Below the pieces are notes generated by a model, which was not told where the DNA came from, did no database searches, and saw nothing but the letters and a program-made list of their open reading frames with translations. Shown in pieces: positions 52,403 to 61,600 of a stretch of 64,000 bases of DNA. Source of the DNA: Methanoregula sp. (GTDB taxonomy: Archaea > Halobacteriota > Methanomicrobia > Methanomicrobiales > Methanospirillaceae). The DNA lies in contig NZ_JAQTQD010000009.1 of NCBI RefSeq assembly GCF_028712425.1, positions 1 through 64,000 on the forward strand, given 5' to 3'. The position numbers and the translations under genes are program-made. Within the stretch, counting starts at the first letter, position 1. Every line of letters starts with the position of its first letter.

Positions 52403-53589
52403 TCTTCTGGGAGATCGCAAAGAGAAACATTCGGATCCACTTCCTCCGGTCAACCCTTGCCATGCTCGGCATCGTGATCGGGGTTGTTGCCATTGCCTCG
52501 ATGGGGATCCTCGGCAACAGCATGGTCTCCATGGTCTCCGACAGCCTCTCATCGGTAGGCGACAGCGTCATCGTGTACCCGTATACCGGAGGAGGCGGGG
52601 GATTCGGTGGGGGAAGCGGGAGCTCCGAAAACCTGAAGATAACCGACCAGCAGTTCCAGCAGATCAAACGGGTGGTTGCACCGGGCGTTGCGATACCGGT
52701 CCACTCTTCTTCGGAACGCATGAAAGTCGGGGTGAGCAAGGACTACATTGTTGCATCCGTGTACGGGGTCGATCCCCAGCACCTCAAGGACCTCAACTTC
52801 GAGCTGACAGCAGGAAGCCTCAGCAATGCCAATTCCGGGTGCCTTGTCGGGTCCGCGTTTGCCAAGGACAACAACATCAAGGTGGGATCGCGGATCTCGA
52901 TGGGGACGGACGGTTCGAAAGGAACGCTCCGCGTCACCGGTATCATCAAGGAACGGGGCATGAGTTTCGATATCAGCACGGACAACGCCGTCATCGCCAC
53001 CCAGGACTGGTTCGAAGGGACCTACAATACCGGGAAATATTATGACCAGATCGTGGTCAAGGTAAAACGCGACCAGGACACCGCCAATGTCAAGACCATC
53101 ATCGAGAAACAGATGAACAAGCGGGACAAGGTCGTGATGGTCATTGACAGCAAGGCAACCCTTGCCACCATCTACGAGACGTTTGGTGCGATCACCTCGT
53201 TCGTCACAGCAATCGGCGGGATCTCGATGATCGTTGCCGGGGTCTCGATCTTCAACATCATGATGATGTCGGTCAACGAGCGGATCAAGGAGATCGGGAT
53301 CATGCGGAGCATCGGCACCCAGAAGAAAGAGGTGATGAGCATGTTCGTGTACGAGGCTGCCATCATCGGGGTCATCGGCAGCGTTGTCGGGGGAATCCTC
53401 AGCCTCATCGCCGGCTACGGCATCAGCGCCCTGATGCTCCAGTCAACGAAATACCTCTGGACCCTCTCGACCGTGTCGTCAATTGCCGGGGGCGTTGGTT
53501 TCGGTATCGTGGTCTGCCTTGCCTGCGGGCTCTACCCGGCATGGCAGGCAGCAAACTTAAACCCCATCGATGCGCTCCGGCACGAGTGA
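52399..53589 (+). CDS. ABC transporter permease (MacB/FtsX type)
   Basis: MacB_PCD domain plus FtsX C-terminus (SVNERIKEIGIMRSIGTQKKEV); ATGA overlap. Confidence 0.94.
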   Translation: MIFWEIAKRNIRIHFLRSTLAMLGIVIGVVAIASMGILGNSMVSMVSDSLSSVGDSVIVYPYTGGGGGFGGGSGSSENLKITDQQFQQIKRVVAPGVAIPVHSSSERMKVGVSKDYIVASVYGVDPQHLKDLNFELTAGSLSNANSGCLVGSAFAKDNNIKVGSRISMGTDGSKGTLRVTGIIKERGMSFDISTDNAVIATQDWFEGTYNTGKYYDQIVVKVKRDQDTANVKTIIEKQMNKRDKVVMVIDSKATLATIYETFGAITSFVTAIGGISMIVAGVSIFNIMMMSVNERIKEIGIMRSIGTQKKEVMSMFVYEAAIIGVIGSVVGGILSLIAGYGISALMLQSTKYLWTLSTVSSIAGGVGFGIVVCLACGLYPAWQAANLNPIDALRHE

Positions 53590-53636
53590 GTGGCATCACC
53601 TGAACCTTTTTTTCTTTCGGCACACTACGGTATGCT

Positions 53637-54491
53637 ATGCAACCGGCGGTGTCTGACCCTGACTGGAACGAGATCTGGAAAGAGCGGCAGCGCCTGCAGG
53701 AGACCTCGAAAATTGAGGGCGATCCTTCCCATAACTGGGACAAGAAAGAGAACGCGGAACGGTACGATGCAAACGCCCGGAGCGAGTACGATGACCGGGT
53801 GCAGAGGACGATCGCCTTCCTCCCGCTCTCCCGAAATGCCCGGGTGCTCGACATCGGTGCCGGCCCGGGGATCCTCGCCCTGCCCCTTGCCCCGCTCGTC
53901 CGCGATGTGACGGCGGTAGAGCCCGGCGCCGGGATGGTCGAAGTCTTAAAAAAGCATGCTGAACGGGACGGGATCCGGAATATCGCGTGCGTGCAGAAGA
54001 CCTGGGAAGAGGTCGATCCTGCCCGCGACCTCGCGCCCCCGTACGACATCGTCATCGCGTCGCTCTCGCTGACCATGCACGACATCCGCGAAGCGCTCGC
54101 GAAGATGGATGCCGCTTCCTCGGGCTCGGTCCACCTCTTCTGGTTTGCCGATATGCCCTTCTGGGAACGGATGAACTCCGACCTCTGGATGCCGCTGCAC
54201 GGCCGGCAGTATTACCCGGGGCCGAAGGCCGACTGCCTCTTTGGCGTCCTGAGCCAGATGGGGATCTTCCCGGACGTGACGATGATGCCGATGGGAAAGG
54301 AGTACCGGTTTTTAAGCCGGGACGAGATGATGGCATTTTTTACAAAACGGTTCGGGGCGGCAACACCGGCACAGAAGAAAACGATTGAGGACTATATCGC
54401 ACCGATGATCCGTGCAGAGGGGCACGAGGTCGTTATTTCCGGGATGTCAACGCTGGCACACGTGCGGTGGAAGAAGCACCAGAGCGGGTAA
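53637..54491 (+). CDS. Class I SAM-dependent methyltransferase
   Basis: ARVLDIGAGPGILALPLAPLVRDVTAVEPGAGM. Confidence 0.92.
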   Translation: MQPAVSDPDWNEIWKERQRLQETSKIEGDPSHNWDKKENAERYDANARSEYDDRVQRTIAFLPLSRNARVLDIGAGPGILALPLAPLVRDVTAVEPGAGMVEVLKKHAERDGIRNIACVQKTWEEVDPARDLAPPYDIVIASLSLTMHDIREALAKMDAASSGSVHLFWFADMPFWERMNSDLWMPLHGRQYYPGPKADCLFGVLSQMGIFPDVTMMPMGKEYRFLSRDEMMAFFTKRFGAATPAQKKTIEDYIAPMIRAEGHEVVISGMSTLAHVRWKKHQSG

Positions 54492-54554
54492 TCACCTCTC
54501 GGTTCTGCGAGACCAGCGAATCTTTTTATACCATAATCAGGGTTATGGATCATC

Positions 54555-54803
54555 ATGGCACTATCACTGGTTGTAACCCCGGTTGCCATGCTCCTTGAGC
54601 TGGTCATCTGTGTCCTTGGATTGTATGTGGGCTATACAAAGAAGAAGTCCTACGGGTACCTCTTTGGAGTGACGTTCCTCCTGTTTGCCCTGTTCGACTA
54701 TCTTGGCCAGGCCGGCCTGAACGCTGACAGTCTTGCCATCGTGAACCTGGTGGCCGTCCTCGCCGCTCTGACTGGGATGTATCTTGTGCTTCAGGATACG
54801 TGA
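54555..54803 (+). CDS. Small three-TM membrane protein
   Basis: 82 aa hydrophobic; decayed paralogue at 9895-10068. Confidence 0.7.
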   Translation: MALSLVVTPVAMLLELVICVLGLYVGYTKKKSYGYLFGVTFLLFALFDYLGQAGLNADSLAIVNLVAVLAALTGMYLVLQDT

Positions 54804-54975
54804 CAGGCGATTTCCTTTTTTCATGCGTTCTCCAACAGGGTGGATCCGTTCAATCGCATTTTTGGAGATCATGAATGCGGTTGGCCGCTCGCAGTGCGAT
54901 CCTGTTCAGATTTTTTTGATTTTTTTCCGGTTTGAAAAATTTTCAGCGCGAAAATAATCCGGAATGAAAACCTTC

Positions 54976-55090
54976 CCCTGCCCGACCCCCCTTGGCTTCG
55001 CATGGAGGGTTTATTGGGCATCCTTACGTCGCAGATTCCACAGGAAATTATGGTGTTTTTTGCCTACCTGAAAAGGGGGGTCGGGCAGGG
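54976..55090. repeat. Long inverted repeat in intergenic region
   Basis: Perfect 18-bp arms ccctgcccgacccccctt (54976-54993) and aaggggggtcgggcaggg (55073-55090); imperfect AT-rich arms extend outward. Confidence 0.85.
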
Positions 55091-55362
55091 TAAAACCGGA
55101 AAAAAACGATCGCGTTTGAAAATTTTTTTGAAATTTTTTCCGGTTTTTCCGGCGTACTGAAAGGATTTAGCGACTCAATCGGGTACCAGGGGGCTCCGTT
55201 TCAATCCCCTGCTGCATCCCCCTACTCATATACCGGGCACGGTTTTTCCCAGACGGATAATCGAAGGTTCATACAATTTTAGTAATCCTGGTTGTGATCG
55301 CCCATGCCTGACACAAGGGGATCATTTTATGGTCCGGAATACGAATCACTCCCTGTCATACC

Positions 55363-56583
55363 ATGTCAGCGAAACTCCAGCTCCTTATCCTCATGCTCGC
55401 ACTGACTGCAATCCTCGTTGCAGGTTGTACCCAGCCGGCTCCCGCTTCAGGATCCACGGCCACGGCCCTGAACATGACCGTTCCGTTTGCACCGGTCCCG
55501 GTCCCTGCCGGGAGCGGGATGCAGCTTGCCTATGAACTCGAACTCGTCCCGGCAGATGGCAGGGTGCCAGTTGTCGAAAAGGTAGAAGTGTTCGATGCTG
55601 CTACCAAAACTGTCCTTTTCACTGCAGACGGGGACCTGCTTGCTGCGCTCTACCACCCGGCTGCCGTCCCACCCCCGACACCCGCGGAGCTCCAGGATGG
55701 GACGGGAAAAGTTCCCATGCCCCGCGTATCTGTCTGGTTTGTCGTTAAGCCGGATGCCGTACCGGACCGGCTTGTCCACCGGGTCACCCTGAACCGTTCG
55801 GCTTCCGGCCTGCCTCCGGAGACAGTCACCGGCGGTGAAGTTGCTGTGCGTAAAGATGCTGCACCGGTTGTCATCGGGGCCCCGATGTCCGGCCCGGGCT
55901 GGATGGCCATGGAGACAACATCGCCCTTCACCCACCACTTCTCTGCCCAGATCACGATAGGCGGCGTGACCCGGGTTCCCCAGCGGTACGCCCAGGACTG
56001 GATCCTTCTGGACCCGGTAACAGGAGCGGCCGCGAAGGGCAATTTCACGCTTGCCCGTAACTATTTCGGGTTCGGGAAGGAACTCTATGCCGGGGCGGAC
56101 GGGACGGTTGTCGCAGCCCTGGATGGCCTGCCGGATATCGAGACGATCTACTCGGCCCCGCCGGCAACCCTTGACACTGCTGCCGGAAACTTCGTGATCA
56201 TCGATGTCGGGAACAAGAAATACGCATGCTATGCCCACATGGTGAACGGGTCCGTCCGGGTGAAACCCGGCGATGTTGTCAAGGAAGGGCAGGTGATCGG
56301 TCTCATGGGTAACAGCGGGAACTCCGATATCCCGCACCTCCATTTCCAGGTCGTGACGGACACGCCGTCATTCCTGGGTGCAGAGGGATATCCCCACGTG
56401 TTCCGCTCGTTCGATTCCCAGGGCGGGGTCCACATCAACCGGGCCATAGAACGGCAGGCCAGCCCCGGCTATACCATGACACAACTCTGGTCAGAGATGG
56501 GAGAATTCGCGGAATATCTGAAAACTCCGGTCCCCCGGCAGAACATGCTGCCGGAGAACAACGAGATCGTCAGGTTCCCCTGA
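55363..56583 (+). CDS. M23-family peptidase lipoprotein (paralogue of 35078-36268)
   Basis: Lipobox ILVAGCTQ; YACYAHMVNGSVRVKPGDVVKEGQVIGLMGNSGNSDIPHLHFQV; collinear with the 35078 protein throughout. Confidence 0.88.
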   Translation: MSAKLQLLILMLALTAILVAGCTQPAPASGSTATALNMTVPFAPVPVPAGSGMQLAYELELVPADGRVPVVEKVEVFDAATKTVLFTADGDLLAALYHPAAVPPPTPAELQDGTGKVPMPRVSVWFVVKPDAVPDRLVHRVTLNRSASGLPPETVTGGEVAVRKDAAPVVIGAPMSGPGWMAMETTSPFTHHFSAQITIGGVTRVPQRYAQDWILLDPVTGAAAKGNFTLARNYFGFGKELYAGADGTVVAALDGLPDIETIYSAPPATLDTAAGNFVIIDVGNKKYACYAHMVNGSVRVKPGDVVKEGQVIGLMGNSGNSDIPHLHFQVVTDTPSFLGAEGYPHVFRSFDSQGGVHINRAIERQASPGYTMTQLWSEMGEFAEYLKTPVPRQNMLPENNEIVRFP

Positions 56584-56739
56584 CCGGCTTTTCCTTTTTT
56601 TCACCAGTGCGATCGGGCTGCGGGAGGGAGTAGGGAGCCCGGGAGTGCGACAACTCCCCCGCATCTATTTCCCGGGTACTATCTCTGTTCCCGCAATGCT
56701 GATAATCTAAGAATCCAATAATCTAAGTCGTGAGCATCA

Positions 56740-56955
56740 ATGCCTGACACAACGCTGGTCAAGGTATCATCCAAGGGGCTCGTTACCCTTCCGAAAAAAA
56801 TCCGGACAGATCTCGGGATCGAAGACGGCGATTACCTGACCATCTCCTCGGATAAGGACAAGATCATCTTCCGGAAAGCCAGGATCGAGATCGATTACGA
56901 GAACCCGGACGATGCGTGGAAGGAACACGCACACCGAAGGCTGGCGCATGACTGA
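56740..56955 (+). CDS. AbrB/MazE/SpoVT-family DNA-binding protein (orphan antitoxin-like)
   Basis: LVKVSSKGLVTLPKKIRTDLGIEDGDYLTISSDKDKIIFRK. Confidence 0.85.
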   Translation: MPDTTLVKVSSKGLVTLPKKIRTDLGIEDGDYLTISSDKDKIIFRKARIEIDYENPDDAWKEHAHRRLAHD

Positions 56956-57436
56956 GCCGGCATCATACTGCCGGTCCGGGCACCCGCTCTCATGCCTCGG
57001 GGATCCGATGCCTGTGTTCTCCGCCCGGATGTCAACAGAACGTTGCTGTACATTACCTCACCAATTCCCGTCGTAAAACCTTGATCTGTTCCGGAACAAT
57101 TACCGTGTTTTTCCTTTTCATAGCCTCTGCCAAAATGGGGGGGTGAGGCAAAACTCGTACAACGGGGCACGATACGTGCTCCGTTTCATCAGAAACGGTG
57201 CTTGAGAAGAACCAACCGGTTCTTCAAGGGGCCGGAATTTTTACCCCGTGGAGAGGGGGGTGGGGAGAGTGGGTTATCGACGGAGGGGGAATATGGGGAG
57301 GGAATCCCCCCGCCCCGGTTGTTCGTCTGCTGTACAATTCTTCAGGCTAATGCCGCCACGGTGTCCGCCAAGGCCTCGACTTTGCTCCGGATCCCTTGAG
57401 GGAATGAGGGTGCAGGAGAGCCGGAAAATTTAAGGG

Positions 57437-58009
57437 TCAAACAGATTCTCTTCTTTTCACTTGTTTATGCCGTTTGTTATAGCGGGGTAGCATTTTCAGA
57501 CATTGGATAACTTCCTGATCAGAAGTTACACCATAAACACGGTCATCAGGAATATCAGGATAGCGGGTCCGAGAGTCAATTTTCTGATCGGCAAGTTTTC
57601 CGCTCCATCCATCAACCCGACACGCAATTATCAGCCGATTTAAAGCCCAGGCATTTGCCATCTCTGCCAGAGTACCGGCCCCCCCGCCAATTGCAATGAC
57701 CGCATCCGCATTCGCGACAATTAGATTTCGTGCGAGATCCAGACCGGTAGGTATACAAATATCGACATAGACATTCGCATCACCAGGATCACTGCCGGGA
57801 AGAATTCCGATGATATCACCATGTTTGTAACGAGGGGAGTTTCGTGCTCCTTTTGATGCCGCTTCCATTACACCCCCGAGACCTCCTGTTACCAACCGGT
57901 ATCCATTATCAATAAGACTCCGCCCAATCTTTTCGGCGAGAAGATACTTTTCTGAATCCTCCCGAATGTTTGCATCCCCGATAACGGCAATTGATTTTTG
58001 TTCCTTCAT
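57437..58009 (-). CDS. LOG/SLOG family protein (TIGR00725-like)
   Basis: SIAVIGDANIREDSEKYLLAEKIGRSLIDNGYRLVTGGLGGVMEAASKGA...ADAVIAIGGGAGTLAEMANAWALNRLIIA. Confidence 0.88.
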   Translation of the reverse strand: MKEQKSIAVIGDANIREDSEKYLLAEKIGRSLIDNGYRLVTGGLGGVMEAASKGARNSPRYKHGDIIGILPGSDPGDANVYVDICIPTGLDLARNLIVANADAVIAIGGGAGTLAEMANAWALNRLIIACRVDGWSGKLADQKIDSRTRYPDIPDDRVYGVTSDQEVIQCLKMLPRYNKRHKQVKRRESV

Positions 58010-58680
58010 GAAATCCTACGCTCCGTTTTGAATGAATACTCCGCATTTTTAAACTGAATTTCGGCATTGTCAGAATTCACTGATAGAACAATGCCGTTAA
58101 GGAATTCTATGGCCTTGACATGTTTCCCAAATATGGTGAACACTAAAGGGAACAATGTTATGTCGTGAGCAACGACAACAAGCAGGTCTCCGGGCTGAAC
58201 AGCAGGGTACTTCAGTAATTTACCCAATACCTCGTCTGTATACTTCCGGGGATTCCAGATAGTATCCTCCGGCAGCTCGGATCGCAGCCATTGTTGAATT
58301 AGTCCCTGCCATCCGAATTCATTTCTCAGTTTAACGAGATTATTCAGGTTCACAACAGGACTTTTTATCTCAGGCTCACACCCGAGAACCCTTGTCTGAT
58401 TTAAAGAAGAGAACCCTTCCTGTATTGAGCAGGCTGTCATCTCACACCGTTTTGCGACAGTGTGCCCGAGGAGCAACTGTTTTTTGGGAGCAACCTGCCT
58501 GATGGATTTACCGAATTCCCGTGCCATCTGGACACCCTCAGGATTAATTCCAATGGTATCACGCAGATGATCGGGAATACCACCGAATGAGTCCCTTTTT
58601 GAATGACGTATAAGGACAATCGTTTTTTCATTAAGGGGGGCCTCATCGAGAAGATCAAGAACATAGGCGCCAGCTTTCAT
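58006..58680 (-). CDS. Histidine phosphatase family protein
   Basis: TIVLIRHSKRDSFGG (RHS catalytic motif) and LLVVVAHDITLF; ATGA overlaps on both sides. Confidence 0.82.
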   Translation of the reverse strand: MKAGAYVLDLLDEAPLNEKTIVLIRHSKRDSFGGIPDHLRDTIGINPEGVQMAREFGKSIRQVAPKKQLLLGHTVAKRCEMTACSIQEGFSSLNQTRVLGCEPEIKSPVVNLNNLVKLRNEFGWQGLIQQWLRSELPEDTIWNPRKYTDEVLGKLLKYPAVQPGDLLVVVAHDITLFPLVFTIFGKHVKAIEFLNGIVLSVNSDNAEIQFKNAEYSFKTERRIS

Positions 58681-61600
58681 ACCCAACCTCCATTCGTTAC
58701 ACCGTCGGTTTTCTTAAGCGGGGTTTTTCTTATTATCTGACCGATAATATCCTCGCGCATCAAACGGGTACCGGTATTTTTTTCTCCGGTGGGTTCATAG
58801 AAATACAACTTTTTGTCGATAAAGACCGGGTGGTGTGCCATCTCGACCATGGGAATCATGAAGGCCCAGTCTTCTGCATAGGGAATCCAGGTATCCCCGA
58901 TTTTCATGTATGACTCAGGAATCGAATCAAACAGGAATTTCCTGAACGATCTCAGGTGCTGCCAGACATTCCCGCCGCGGGCTCCCCGGGGATTCGTGAA
59001 CATTGCTTTGTAATCACACCATTTGTCGGTTCGAATCATGGACCCGACGGTGAGATCGGCTCCATCATCGTACACCTTCCTGAGCTGACCGATAATATCG
59101 GTCCCTATCAGCGCGTCATCGGCATCCAAAGTAATGATGACACTTTCCGGGTTCGAACAGATATCCCGAATTGCGATGAGGTTGTTTTCCATAGATGTGA
59201 GAGAATTCCCGTTGAAGAATACCCGGGCCCCCTCTCCGAGTGCAGGGGCCAGGATTTCACTGATGTATTCAGGGATGGGATTGGACGATCCAGCATCGAT
59301 GAAGACAATCCCGAAGCAATGGTCCTGTTGCCGGGCAACCGAATCCATGCAGCGTCGCATCCTGGAGACCGGGACATCCTTTCCACGGATGATGAAAATA
59401 TACTCGGAATCGAGCGGGATAATCCAGTCAGCAAGTCTGCCCACGAGATCAACAGAATTGTTCTGGATTTCCGGAACGTGATTTCGCTCGATACTCCTGA
59501 CGACATTATACCAGAAATTAATATCGGATTTTTTATCGTTGGGAACATGGACGAAGAAGGTCCGGCAGTCTCCTCCGCGATAGGATTGCCATGACGATTG
59601 TGCCAGTCTGGCATCAAGTGCCCTATGCCAGGGATACTGCAGGGTCCCATCATGTGTCAATCCGTTCGGGAGGGGGAGCACTTCCTCCAGCCGATCTTTG
59701 GCGAGAAGCGAGCATCGTACTTCCGTCCTCCACTTTTCCCCGGCCCTACCTGGAGAATACGGTTCATTCCCGTTTTTTGCTATGTTGAATGATATCGTGA
59801 CTGCCATGGGATCTGACTGGAGAACATCGATCATCTCCCCAAGATAATCATGATCGCGATCCTTGCGTCCGATGAGACAATCGCTGTCCATCTGGAGAAT
59901 GTAATCGCCTTGGCACTGGTCTACCCCGAACAATGACATGAAGGTTGGCTGTCCGTTTTCACATCGCGGGTTTGTGCAGGCAATACCGAACCAGTTTTGA
60001 TAAGTCTCTTCAATGGTCGCAGGATCGTCCGGGACTATCACAAAACGATCGATGACACCTTCGGCTGTAAGGCGCTCCAGCCTTACTTTGAGTTCTGCCA
60101 CATCTGCCGGGGCATACTCCCGGGAGAATGGCCCGGTGAAAGTGTCCGTAATAACGATTTTCTCGAAAAACCTCTGGGGCCCCTCCAGTTGATTGACGAT
60201 ATGGCGGATCTGGAAATCTATGGATTCCCACTCCATTGCACCCGCACGGATGAGGAGCGATACCTTTTCGTCTCTTGGGAGTTGAAGCGGTTTCACCTTA
60301 AGGAGGAGGAAATCGCTTGACGGGCAGAGATTCGGGATATCTGTCGTCCTTACCTCCTCGATTGTTTCAATCTCAAATCCCTGACGGTGTATCTGATGCT
60401 TGTACCATGAGAATGGCCGGTGGCACTCCGTCCGAATTTTACCGGTCTCCCTCATTTTTTTCTGATAGGTAAAGGTTTCCTGGTAATGAGAGTCATCCGG
60501 GATGTCCAGTTTCACATGTGTTTCAGATTCCTTTACAAATGATGAGAAGGGGTTGCAGAGTGCGATAATGGCTTCGCCGTCATCAGAAACCAGCGACCGG
60601 ATATCCTGCAGCACCTCCTCAGCCTCGGAATCGTTGCTTATGGTACAGAGAACCAGGCTGCAGATCACCCGGTCAAATTTTATTTCCTTCTCCTTCAGAA
60701 CTGCCAGCTCTTTTGAACCGATGTAGTGTGCCTTGACAGTCTCTTTACAGTTTCTGGCAAGAACAGTCCGGTCCAGATCATACCCGGTAACCGAAAATCC
60801 CTTTTCCGCCAGGGCTTCTGCTATGGAACCCCGGCCGCACCCATAGTCGAAAATGCTGGAGGGGTTTGCCTCCGATACAAGGCGCACAATGCGCTCATTG
60901 ACAAGATTATTCTTGGTTTTTGTCTTTGTCGATTCGTAAAAATACTCAAATCCGCACAGTTCCGGCAGATTCCCATCGAAGAGCGCGATCGACATCACAT
61001 CAAAGAGGTCTGCCCGGAAATGCCATCGGTACATGAGATATGCCCTCCGGCACATCTGGAGGAACTCGCTGTCATTATACGGGACAATCGAATCACCGAT
61101 ATCCACAAGTTTGAGCGTGCCGTCACTGACAACAAAATTCCGTGGGTGGAAATTCGTGAATGCAATACCGGCATCGCGGCATTCTGCAAGAACGGAGAAT
61201 ATGTCCTGCAGGTACCCTCCCGAATATTCCTCTCCCTTTTCAAAGGAGAGGACAAAAATCAACTCTCCCTCATCCTCGATGATTTCCTTGAGTTGGCACA
61301 TATGACACAAGGCAGGGTTGTTCAGGACCCTGGCCCTGATAACATCAAGCCGCCCGTCCTGAAAATTTGCCCGGCCAGCGTAGAAATATTTGTAGGCATT
61401 CGTGCCATCGGTGAAAACGGCTCCTTCGTGGCCATGCCCGACATAGGACAGAGGTGCCGTGATATCAACAATCTTCTTCTGAACGATTCTTTCAGTGATG
61501 ATCCTTGCCCGATCAACCTGCGCCGGCAGTACATCCTTTGTAAGGGCTGATCGGTAGGTTTTCACATGCCCTTTGAACTGCATGAGGAATCGTCGAAGGT

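Noticed and set aside
57120-57430. Possible small RNA or hairpins (ccgtttcatcagaaacgg, gaaccaaccggttc)
   Set aside because: Stems are only 5-6 bp and could occur by chance; no array or conserved motif visible.
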